From NCBI GenBank assembly GCA_025738555.1, contig JAOVFP010000003.1:1240001-1304000 (forward strand): 64,000 bases of DNA, in the 5' to 3' direction. Source of the stretch: Cyathus striatus. Taxonomy: Eukaryota; Basidiomycota; Agaricomycetes; Agaricales; Nidulariaceae. Shown one piece after another: positions 36,490 through 46,918 of the stretch; the stretch's first letter is position 1; every line of letters begins with the position of its first letter. Under the pieces are notes generated by a model. That model saw only the letters and a program-made list of their open reading frames with translations, searched no databases and had not been told where the DNA came from. A program made the translations under genes and the position numbers.

Positions 36490-37740
36490 TGTGTGATCCA
36501 ACTTATCACTCTCATTTTCAGCACAATAATGAAGCAATTGCTAAATAATATGAAGGTTATGTTATTTGATATACAAATAATGTCTCAGAGAAATTTTAAA
36601 CAATTCTATAGCTCCTAAAATGTTCTGCTCGTCAATATATGATTTCCTTGAATAAAATGCAGCCTTATATGAAAATAGCTTATACCATACCACCAAGATA
36701 CTAAGTATGTCCCTAATTTTTCATGCACATACTTCATACTATATAGAATACACAACGGAATTTATGAGACATTCCGAGCTGTGTATAATGTGTTATACCT
36801 CAAATAATACAAGAAACCATTCTAATTATGTGTGGGAATTGTTGTTGTTTGCCATCACTTTTGGATACCACATGTACAACAGTTTTCAACAATGAGACAC
36901 CCATCGACAACAGGAGTAAGATGAAAATGCGATGACATACTTCCACCCTGCTTCCTTGGTCCTGCCACCTCCCCTCCCCTCCACTGGAATCCTGAGGTGT
37001 AAAGGAAAAAGTGCTCACAGGCACTTTGGGGCATGACAATAACTTCCCTCCCAATTACATAAAACTAGTGCTAGTTCTTCTACATGAATTGCTTGAGCCT
37101 TGAGGTGGTCGAGGTCAGCTGAGTTGTTGATGAAGTGGTTGTATTGTAACGGAGGGTTGTGCATGCTCTATGATAGGAGGTTAGCACTTGTGGTGGAGAG
37201 GATATGGAGAATAGGTGAAAGAGGAAAGTGAAAAAGGACAACGAGGGAATAGGGGATATGAATGCAAAGATGGTAAAAGAAGAAAGGTGAAAGGAATGGG
37301 TAAAATAAATGGTAATGGTAAATAGAAGGGTGTAGGAGGGGACAAAGCTTAAGAGAGGTGACAAAATAAACCAAGGGTGAGCACATATTTATAATAATTA
37401 CATACCTTGAGAATGATATCCCACTACTACTTGCTTGGGCCCTACTACTTCACACTCCATGCGCTAGCAGCGCAAAGGCCAAAGTATGGGAGAAAAAGGC
37501 TGTTTATTGTCATCTGTAGATTGAGTCATATAATAGGAAAGATCAGTAAATCAAGTCACAGAGCAGAAACGGAAGGATATCACATGCACCATGATATACT
37601 CAGCATCTCATCCTAGCCTATTCGCCTGTCTGCACCTTGGCTGGGATACATGATCAAAGGAAGCAATGGGTACAAACAGGAGGAACAAACAGGAGTTAGG
37701 TTGGAAGCAGTGGCTTCATTATTGTACCAAAAACAAGAGT
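36490..37740. other. interior of element Y, no gene recognised
   Basis: Contains a purine-rich stretch on the + strand (37180-37380) giving low-complexity frames on the other strand. Nothing resembles a transposase or a host gene. Confidence 0.45.
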
Positions 37741-38309
37741 AATAAGTTTGATCACACATAATTGATATATGTGTTTCATCTCCTACCAGTAAATATCATA
37801 CTGTGTGTACAGTACTATTCTGAAGCATGAGTTCTACATATCCTCAGGAATTTCTGTAGTGCTACATTAGTCTATATGGCCGTTAAATATGCAATTTCTC
37901 AGGTTTAAAGATTAAGAAGGCTCACATAAATATTATTATAAGTATCTCAGTGTACAATTGCCTGTATCTTTTGATATTTAAATAGTTTATACTACATATA
38001 TAGTACATCATATGTCCAAGATATCATGTAGAAATACCAACAAGAACAACTTCTGTAAGCTAATTTGTAGATTGTATGACACAAATATAGCTGGTGAATT
38101 AGATTGTGTATATCACGCCATTAAATAAGTCCATTATGTTATAAAGTTTCGTTCCAGTAGTATATATCATGGAAATTATATATACAAATTTTCAAGGTGA
38201 TCTGCACAGAGTGTAGTGTTCTACATTCTAATTAATGTGAGAACACCCCGCATTTTTAGTAGGAAAAATGCATGATTGCCATTACTTTTGGCAACTATGT
38301 GTAAACTTG

Positions 38310-39300
38310 AAATATTGGTCATTCCTGTATCCTAACTGCTTGTAGCTTCTGTATACTTACCATTTTTGGTGCATTGTCGACCAATCGTCGACCAGACATT
38401 CAGGACTATCCTTTGATGACATAATGTCTCCTCACCAGAACATAATAGTATGGATCTCCTCTCGTGAACTCTATGTGATCCCACATATTCTCTCACTAAT
38501 TTATACTGATTGTAGCTTGTGGGCCTTGGAAATTGCGCCGAGATGATAGTGAAGTTATTGATAAGTAACACCCGCAGGTGCTAAGGATGACTGGAATTTC
38601 TGGGATCATTAAGAATAAAGTTATGCGATGTCCCATTCAATAAACTTTCAGTGTTACACCTGCTTGTGCACTTTCAAGAGGTCTAACTACATATATAAAT
38701 GATATATTATATGTTTATTGGAGAGAATCAGGTTGTGTTAGGTAGCGGGCCTTGCCGTCGGCCTTATTCCCACTACCTTTTTAGGTAGTAGGGTTTATGT
38801 AGGTCGTTGGAAAACGCACTTTGCAGGCCGATCGCTCGGCATTTCTTCGGATCAGACCTTGCTTGGTATGGTTAAAACTTTACCGTTGTTTGTACCCTGC
38901 TGAACGATCCTCCATATATCCGTGTATTTCATGTAATGGTCCGCCGGTATCTTCGGTGTTATCCAATATATGCACCTTATGACTCAGTACTCATTCCATA
39001 TCACTTCGTGCAAGCCTCTCTAGAATGAACAACCCACACTCCCCTTGTAACACCGGCCTCACGAGCGCACTCTACCTCTCAACAGGAACACCTGGCAGGT
39101 ACCGAACATTCGAATCCACTATCAGTAAGCGAGACCCTCGTCCCCTTTTCTTTACCATACAAAACTAACCCCCCACAAAGAAAAGCACTGATACCCAAAT
39201 ACGGCTTCTCGCTCCTTCGCTCCTTCGCTCCATATTCCTCTCCTCTAAATACCAGCCCGTAGCACAAGATATCACACTCGTCCTCCTATAATCTTCCCCT
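38310..39300. repeat. repeat-derived stretch shared with 10.8-11.3 kb
   Basis: Blocks at 38310-38350, 38545-38600 and 38735-38840 match 10875-10930, 11235-11290 and 10785-10850. GCGGGCCTTGCCGTCGGCC (38750) is also partly met at 41440-41465. The rest has no gene. Confidence 0.45.
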
Positions 39301-41420
39301 TCCCGGGATTTGTGAAGCGTTCTGAGCCCAAAGTCAAAAAGTATCGTGGCAAAATCGATACAGTATCCGCAGTGCAAAGTGGGAACGTTCATGAAGTTAT
39401 CAAGGCGCGTAACTCTAAGACATCCGTAACGGTCTCCACTGGCTCTTCGACCGCACAAATCTATTGGGACTTGACGGATCGACAATATTTGAATACCGTG
39501 CAGTCAAGTAACGGCCTTGATGGTAACAGTACGGATGGTTTGATATTGAAAATATAGTATCACGTCACGGAATATTTATTCCACTTAAATGTACCACTGA
39601 GGATCTTTGTATTCTTTTAACTGATCACATAACATCTGCAGCATGTATTTCTACATCAATAATAGCCTGTAAATTGTTTTGCACACGATTTTAGCTTGCT
39701 ACTGCCACGACATGGCTTGTTTCACTGACCGCCTTCACCAAAGTTGTTTCGACCTTATCTACCAACTATGGCTCAAATCCTTTCGCAACACACAAACCGA
39801 CACAGTGTTCACACTTTTCGGTCAGATCGCAGGTAAAGATTTGGGCACCAAAATGATCGCTAAGGGGAACAACGGTAAAGGTGTAAGCATAAGACTTTAT
39901 CTTCATGTTCTTCCTCACATTAATTCCATACTAAATTCATAGCCTATCACAGACACCACTAGTGTCAAAGATGTTATCATTCTGGAACCTCTCACCTTAG
40001 CCACTCCTGAACTGAAATCGGCGTATAACAATCAAATTGCTGTCTTGTACGAAATTTATGAAGCTGAGATGGATAGCGTTTCCAACACTAATAAAGTAAC
40101 CGTTTAACTCTCGTACCATGATCTCTCTTTGACGTTTTCCGGGATACTTCAGGAAGTTAGTCCAGTAATCATGCGACCAACTCCCAAACAAGATTTCACA
40201 TTGATCGAATTCGTCGCTACTTTGAAATACAAAGTACTTGTATCACTAAACACCATTAATATTGTTCTAATCGAATCTATCCAGGTTCCCCCCACCAACT
40301 CCAACAATAGGTCTAGCTCCATATCTAAGAAAAAGAAACTTTCATACCAACCACCTGAAAAAATGGTGTTGGATTCAGAACCACCTCCGAAACCTGCTAG
40401 TGCGTTAATTGTTTCTATTTCCATATTTTTACCTCAAGATTTTCATTTCAGGTAACAATAATCAAGAGTCAAAAATCGAGCCCTTCCACGAACCGTCCAG
40501 GTTGCCTGACTACCAAGGTTCCTACTTCTAACTAGACAAAGCAAAATTGGTCCAACAAAATTTCAACCATATTGATGGCAAAACCATTTGCCCTTGGGAA
40601 GTGCACGACAAACTCTGCCCTGGGACTTTGGTCGTTATAGATGCTTCACTTGTCGAATGGATTATTCCAGATCGTTTCAACCCATCGCTCCTACAAAAGG
40701 TAAAATATTATATATTATATATATTTTTATAATTCCATCTCATAAATGACGTAGACATTTCACCTGATCATTGAAAATCTACAAGTGTATGCAAAATCTG
40801 ACCTGCCTCCTGAAATCCCTGTCCAGGCCCAAGACAATAACAGTCCATCTCAGGGACAGCCTCTTATCCCACGCAAACGTCGTTTCAAGTCATTAAGAAC
40901 CTTCCAAACTGCATCAACCACATCTTCCTCCAAAGACAAAATCAGTGAAGATAAACCTACAGCAACCAACTCTGGGAACAAGAAAGGTCGAAAAGCTGCG
41001 AAGGGCACTGAAATCAACGAAGCATATTCTGTTTGTTTCCTGTTCGTATCATTCCAATCTCACACATAACATAGTAAAAATTGATAATTAGTACAATTCC
41101 GCTTTTTTAAATTTCTTATCCTACTACTTATCTACTTCCCCCCCCCCAAAAAAAACCCTTTCCTTAATGTCTCCAAAAAATCTACAACTAACATATCGTT
41201 TCTACTTCTTGTCTAATTCTAACCTCACAAACAAAAATTGACCCTTGTACTATTTAGTCTTGTAACTAATATATATGACGGCTTCTTCGTCACATCTACA
41301 CATTTAACGTGGTTTCCGTTAGGCTTGAGTCCGTCGAACAAAGACTCGATTCATTCTTCCTCAACCTTTACCAGTCCTTGAAAAAATCAGGTACTGCACA
41401 CAAGACCAGTGAAATTGCAA
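39300..41420 (+). pseudogene. decayed multi-exon gene of unknown basidiomycete family
   Basis: Exon-like frames follow one another on the + strand: 39312-39557 (KYRGKIDTVSAVQSGNVHEV...YWDLTDRQYLNTVQSSNGLDG), 39690-39900 (CFTDRLHQSCFDLIYQLWLKS), 39943-40400 (PITDTTSVKDVIILEP ... LTFSGILQEVSPVI), 40451-40698 (NFNHIDGKTICPWEVHDKLCPGTLVVIDASL), 40757-41030 and 41319-41440. Plausible GT-AG introns join them, but at least two in-frame stops (TAA after NTNKVTV near 40104, TAA after QGSYF near 40530) break it. I recall similar uncharacterised multi-copy basidiomycete proteins but know no function or domain. It may be a captured host gene or part of an element. Confidence 0.6.
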
Positions 41421-41997
41421 CACAGCGACAGGGGAAGGTAGTGGGCCCTGCCGCTTGCCGGCCTTATTATCTTATTGATTTATGTGATTGAATTGTCATT
41501 CAGAACTGTCAACGCGTCCGAAAACATCACATGACGCACTAACTCACATTCCCACGACCGCGTCCGTTGACCGCAACGCATTACCCAGTACCGATTCCAC
41601 GCGTCCATCTTCCATTCCATCTCCTCGCAACACATGCATCCATGGACACCGCCAACGACATATTCACTGACGTCGTCTTCTTTCTCTCTCCTACCTACGC
41701 ACCACTGCGTGCACAGCAACTACGCCATGTCATGATAGCGCATGGAGCCACTGAGGCCAGTACCGCCAGTAATACACGGATGACCCATGCTATTTCGGAC
41801 TCGTAGAGGTTTGAGATGGAGGGATGTGCAGAGAGATGGGGTTGTTGTTACGGTGTGTATTATCATTATAAGTTTTGAGGTGTAGAGATATTGATTGTGG
41901 TTTGTAGGATAAATGGGTCGAGAGATCGGTTATACTTTCCAAACCACAGCCGTACGTCCCCTACTTTCCCCCTGCTTCCTATCTAACTTTGCACCAG

Positions 41998-43350
41998 ACA
42001 TCAATACTACTCAATCCACCCCACGAAAATATTCTCCGGCGTAATCGGAACATCTGCCAACCTCCCCTCATCCGATATCGAAGTACTCTCAGCAGGTCTC
42101 AGTGCACTAGGCGGACAATGGCGTCCTGCCCTCATACGAGAAATAACACACCCCTTCTCTTTGTCCCCGGCTGGGGAGAAGTACTCTACGGCGATGCAGA
42201 TAAGGAGTATTAAGGTGGTCGTGCCGTATTAGTATGACGATTGCGTGAGGTTGGGTGTGCGTGTTCCTGAAGAGGCGTATGAGTGGCCCAACCCGGCGGT
42301 GTTGAATGATTCGGGTGTTGCGCTGCTGGGTGTTGAGAGTGCTGCTAATGAGCGTAAGCTCCAGCTCAAGGGGAAGGGTACAGGGGGAGAGGAAGAGGGG
42401 ATGTTGAGTATCGCAGCTAAGTATGCGCCTGATCTTCATCCTCCTTCGTCTACCCTTCCCCCTCCTCTGGGCGAGGAGATGCAAGTGGAAGTCTGGAACG
42501 GGAAGAGAATTATGCTTTCGTATATACTTGAGCTGGGTGACTCACGGCGCCACGCTATCGAAGCGGGCGTTATTGTACGTATTGGGGATGGAGACGAAGT
42601 ATCTGGGACTGAAGAGGGTGAGGAGAGGCGGAAGAGGGAGAAAGAGAGAGATCGGAGGGAGGCGAGAGCTTTGGACGAAGGGGAGGGGGTGTATGTGTAT
42701 GTTACGAGGTGGAGAGCTGGACGGGGGTATTCTAGGGTCTGTTTTTCTTCTTTCTTTTCATTTTTTATTTTTCATTTCTATCGTGGTTACCTTCTCTACC
42801 CTACACTTCCCACTCGTCTTCACCTTTCACACACTTCTTCCTTCATTTATATCATATCCACTCCTCCCGCGTGCTCTCTTTTCTACTTCTCCCTACTTAC
42901 CTATTCCCTTCTTCTTCACAGTGTTCTATCCCATTTCATCGTTGTCCTCCTGTTCGTCCTCTCTGCCGTCCTTCTTTCTTCACCTACTCTTCCTTCGTAG
43001 ATCTCTCTCGTGATCCTTCTTTCTTTTCTTTTTTTTGTACTCTTCCCTTCGCTTTCACCTCGCTTCCGTCTTCTTCCCTTTTGTTCGTCTGCTCTTCACT
43101 GGCTCTAAGGGCTCGCTGATACAACCACACAGGCCTACACACGATTCTCGTGATCATTTCGCGTATCTGTGCTTTCACAGTTATGTTCCAACTTCCTTTC
43201 TCTCCTCTTCCGTCTGCTTGAAGAACCATGCTGACGCTGTTACTAAGAGATCATTTTCACGAACTATACGGGCGAAGCCATAGAGTGCCTTACACGACGC
43301 GTACTACACCTTGTATGACTGGAAAAAATATGGTGTTCGTTGCTGCTTTG
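41998..43350 (+). pseudogene. BRCT-domain gene (Rtt107/Brc1-like) remnant, copy C
   Basis: Best preserved BRCT copy. 42027-42310 reads KIFSGVIGTSANLPSSDIEV / LSAGLSALGGQWRPALIREIT / ...IKVVVPY-stop-YDDCVRLG, a full BRCT repeat with the GG turn (ALGGQW). The TAG at 42230-42232 stands exactly where the conserved BRCT tryptophan is expected. Next, 42474-42735 (VWNGKRIMLSYILELGDSRRHAIEAGV ... VYVTRWRAGRGY) looks like a second BRCT. After a C/T-rich spacer, 43248-43345 gives IIFTNYTGEAIECL and, frame-shifted, MTGKNMVFVAAL, as in copy B. Such proteins bind phosphorylated H2A at DNA damage. The nonsense codon, frameshift and missing parts make it dead. Confidence 0.65.
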
Positions 43351-44011
43351 TAAGTCTCTCTCCTCTTTCTTTCTTTGCCCCTCGTTTTTCCTCTATCTTT
43401 CACTCTTCCTCCTTCCGTCGTTCCCCCTCCCTTCCCCTCATATGATTCCTTATTCTTCTCCCGCCTCTTCCTCGTTCTTCACCACCTCCCTCTTTTCGCC
43501 CGTACACATTTCACCGCCCGTCTTCCGTCTCCGTTCCTCTCTCCTCTTTCTGAAACCCCTACATCCCTTCCTCCTTTCCGGTCTGCCTGCTCCGTTGTGC
43601 CATATCAAGATGATTCTTCTGGGGTTAAACCAAATGTACATGCAGATCCGGTCGTACTTCACGTTGTTCAGTTGTAGACCCTGTAATTGTCGTATCGTTT
43701 CATCTTTGAATATACAACTAACCCGAAGCTCAATATTCCATATACATTCACCGCCACTGAAAATTTCTTTGGGGCGAGTTGTGTGCACGTGAGTTAACGC
43801 CTCGAGAGCAAGAGTAATTTAAATCGATAAATACTTCATACAGAAAAAGGATTCAAGAGTCTGAAACTAGTCAATAGTATGTTGATTCGAAGTGTTTGAT
43901 TATTATGATGACTTATTCTTTCAAGACCTCACGCAATATATGAAATAATACTGGCATCTAATAATCCAAAAAGCTGAGGCAACATGAATCTATGTACGAG
44001 GCGTTGTTTTC

Positions 44012-45484
44012 TCAATTAGCTACAGGTCCAATTGGTTGCGAGGCAGAAACCCTGTCGATGTAACCGCTGGTGGTTATCAGATCTGGATACTCTAATCCAT
44101 TCCCCTGAGGTCGACAAATTGATTAGAATACTCAAAATGCGAATTTATAGCCAAATTCCACTTACAATCATGGTGTGAGGGAATCCAGGGTCAAAGTCCA
44201 CAATACTTTCCAAATATTTAACTTGATCCACTGTAAGAGAAATGTCGAGTGCTTCAATGTTAGCAAGCAGCTGTTCAACTCGTCTTCCTCCAATAATAGG
44301 GAAGACATAAGTTGTCTTTTGCATCAAGTATGCAATGGCGACTAAAAACGGCGTAATTAAGACATATTTAAAGACAAGAAATAAAAATGGCTTACCAGAA
44401 GTGATATGTTTCGCTCCAACTTCCTCAGCCACTTTCTCTAATGCACGAGACATAGCCTTTTCAGTCTCGTTTCGTTCCCAGTTGGGAGAAACATTGGTGC
44501 GCCCATGTTCCCCTGTTTGACGACGACGTTCTTCCTCTGCGTCACTGCGAAGCTTTCCGCCTGCGAGGATGTTCCATGGGGAAAGTGCCATACCTTAATT
44601 TATAGAATGAGATATATAACTCGGTGGTAGTACGAGACGTATGCGTACCCTGATCGCGAGCCATCGGGATGATTTCGCGTTCGAAGGAACGTTCCAACAC
44701 ATTCCACGCTCCTTGGTATACGGAAAATGGTGTAAGGCCATGGTCTCGAGCGTACTGGTTGGCTTTAGCAACAACCCAAGCAGGCGCGTCCGAAATTCCC
44801 TAACCAAGTGTTACTCTAGTGATTATATGGAAAATTCAATAGTAATCGTACCAAGTAAAGAACTTTGCCTTGAAGAATTACGGTATGCAACGACCGCATG
44901 ACTTCTTCAACGCTGGTATCAAAGTCCCAGAAGTGTACATAAAGAAGGTCAATGTATGTGGTGCGGAGCTTGTTGAGAGATTCGTTCAGGGACAGGTGGA
45001 GAGACTTTGCATTAGTTCCAGAGTACAGAATCTTCTGCTGGATAGATGGGTTTCGTGTCGTGTGGTTCAACGAATACTGTATAGATACGTTAATTTTCGA
45101 GTTAATTTCGATATTATATGACTGACCTTTGAAGCGATAAACAGCTGATCTCGAGTGCCACGTTTCTCAGCCCACTCGCCGATGAACGACTCGGACGTTC
45201 CGTCTTGGCTGTGCACTCAAAGTCAGCGGAGTAACTTTAAATACGTTACAAACCCACTAAAGATTAGCAGTATCGATAAAGTTTCCGCCATTGTCGAAGA
45301 ATGCATCGAGAAGCTTGAAGCTATCTTCCTTGGAGTTGGCACCGACACCAATATCCTCCCACTTATCGCCGACGCTCACTCCTCCAAGCTGGAAGGGTGA
45401 TACGTGAACGCCTGCATTGGGAGAAAGGAGACGGTATCGGCCAAGTTTGCTGAGAGGTTTAGCGGGAGCTGCGAAGAGAGACAT
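44012..45484 (-). CDS. aryl-alcohol dehydrogenase (aldo/keto reductase), copy C, intact
   Basis: Seven exons: 45258-45484, 45127-45208, 44852-45076, 44649-44799, 44396-44593, 44166-44341, 44012-44104. All six introns (49-61 bases) are GT-AG and in phase, giving 383 residues, the usual length of the AAD group. AKR tetrad: Asp and Tyr of FIDTANLYQDG (spacing of five as in the family), Lys of LFIASK, His of LLYVHFWD; C-terminal cofactor region ...[27 protein letters not shown]. Predicted to reduce aryl aldehydes (or similar) with NADPH in the cytosol; in wood-decay fungi such enzymes recycle veratryl-type alcohols. Start at [10 protein letters not shown]; no upstream in-frame exon needed. No signal peptide. 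Lies within a duplicated repeat block, so expression is not assured. Confidence 0.88.
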
Positions 45485-46102
45485 TGTTGGATGGGCTGTG
45501 GTTGTGAGTGTATGAAATGCGAAATGAGAAGAATGAGAAGGTGAGTTGAGAGTTACTTGCGTCCACCTACGAGCTATTTATCTGTTTCACGAAAATGCAG
45601 TTTTTTTCCATGTTTAGTGCATCATTGAGGTTCATCTTCATGAATAGTATGCGATGAGGCAGTTGCAGTGGGAGTTTGTCAGCACTGCATACTTCACTTT
45701 GCTTGGTAACGCGTTTTTAATTGGCTTGCAAGTCAACGTGGGATTTATAAGGCGTGCTCCCAATTTTAGACTGACGGCAATTTCCGTAGCTACCTATCTC
45801 CTCGCATTGCTGTTAGGACTGTATTTGTAATGCAAGATGTTGCATCTATCGCGCAATACCTACTTACTGTGCAGCCATGATATTAGTTCAATTGCTTCCT
45901 AACGATGCAATTAAGCACCTAGCATACTTACCCTTGTTCATGTATTTGTAGTGGGTCCGATATTATGTTATCGCTGTACGTTTCCACAGCTGGTACCCAG
46001 TAGAGACATTGATTATCTTATTTTATGTCTCTTAAGTATGTCGTCTCTACTTACTGGAACACTGGATAGAGCCTAGAGGTGACAATATTCTGTCCTTGTA
46101 AC

Positions 46103-46176
46103 TCTTTGTTAGTGTATCAATTAGTACACACGCCGTGTATTTGAGAGAAAACTGGGTTCGACTCCCAGACCTAGCG
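46103..46176 (+). repeat. tRNA-Asp-like SINE head 5 (compact)
   Basis: Nearly identical to 29492-29565: good D- and T-arms, unpaired acceptor, no anticodon arm. Part of duplicated block C. Confidence 0.65.
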
Positions 46177-46368
46177 TCAACTTACAAATCTGAAGTAATA
46201 TTTTCGTCATCGCGAAGCCTACATTTTCAAGGGTCTACTTGTGTTTTGTTAGTGTAATTGAAAAATTTGTTGTACAGTGGGCTTATTCTAGACAGTAGAA
46301 ATTGATAGCACATACTACACTGCAGACTTGAACTGATCAAACATCGACTGTCTATGATGCGTTTAAAT

Positions 46369-46500
46369 TCTTACTTAGTATATCGGTTGGTACACACGCC
46401 TGTCATATGTCGAAATTTGATAGACACGCTTGAAAGCTGGGTTCGACTCCCAGACAGAGAATTAGCCTCTGCATGATCCTTTTTTAGAATTGGGGCTTTT
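46369..46500 (+). repeat. tRNA-Asp(GTC)-derived SINE 6
   Basis: Head 46369-46461. CACGC, then CTGTCA, then a 20-base insertion TATGTCGAAATTTGATAGAC, then loop bases and GCTTG; T-arm CTGGGTTCGACTCCCAG; 3' acceptor ACAGAGA. The 5' acceptor (TCTTACT) no longer pairs at two positions, so it is not a working tRNA gene. Confidence 0.72.
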
Positions 46501-46626
46501 TATATCTGTATTATCAGTTTAATTGAAAGCATTTAAACGTTTGAAAGTCGTCGCTTACTAGTATTATCTACGGCTAACCGTAATCAGAGATAAGTCCTAT
46601 CGACAGCCTTGTGCATGCTTTACAAC

Positions 46627-46890
46627 TCTTTGTTAGTATATCGGTTAGTACTTACGCTGTCATTTCATCGTCTTGAAATGTACTTCATGTAACGCGTGAA
46701 AGCTGGGTTCGACTCCCAGACAAAGAGTTGGGTTAAGTCTATGTCAAAAATTACGCCTTATTTTTACATCTCCACTGATAAGACCGAATCACTAGTACGT
46801 AAGGCAAGTATATAATTAACTTTTATGTTATAAGTACTACTTAGGGTGATTTCAAAATGATTGAAATTCAACGCGTCCGAACCTATTAGA
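46627..46890 (+). repeat. tRNA-Asp(GTC)-derived SINE 7, best acceptor stem
   Basis: Head 46627-46727: TCTTTGT pairs perfectly with ACAAAGA, TACGC/GCGTG stem, TGTCA then a 32-base insertion, and a perfect CTGGG/CCCAG T-arm. The tail gives TTATTTTTACATC and ends TTCAACGCGTCCGAACC. Of all copies this is the one that could be mistaken for a real intron-containing tRNA-Asp gene; the anticodon loop is one base short. Confidence 0.72.
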
Positions 46891-46918
46891 TAACTCCTAC
46901 CGAAGTAACTCTTTGTTA

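Larger units (their letters stand above)
31450..38306. mobile_element. element Y: DNA transposon-like element with about 570-base inverted ends, carrying nested elements
   Basis: The left end (31450-31848, continuing at 36323-36490 after the inserted element X) and the right end (about 37740-38306) are inverted copies: TACACRTRRTYGCCAAAA, ATGGCAAYCATGCATTTTTCC, AATGC-GGTGTTCTCRCATTAATTAG and ATGCTTCAGAATA can be followed across. Element X interrupts the left inverted repeat, so Y without X is about 2.4 kb. The inside (36490-37740) has no recognisable protein. A target duplication was not clear. Confidence 0.75.
41500..46300. repeat. composite duplicated block, copy C
   Basis: Second copy of the block at 24000-29700, starting at AACGCGTCCGAAAACATCAC (the end of a SINE tail) followed by CTCACATTCCCACGACCGCG, BRCT remnants, AAD gene, 80-base unit and tRNA-like sequence. 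It lacks the solo LTR. The AAD exons of B and C are nearly identical, the BRCT parts far less so. Confidence 0.75.

Noticed and set aside
36800..37386. Minus-strand frames in the interior of element Y
   Set aside because: Low complexity (Phe/Ser/Leu/Pro-rich) and not similar to any transposase I know.
16315..46727. Working tRNA-Asp genes
   Set aside because: Most copies have unpaired acceptor or anticodon arms, and all share a non-tRNA 3' tail, so they are SINE copies. 46627-46727 comes closest but its anticodon loop is one base short.
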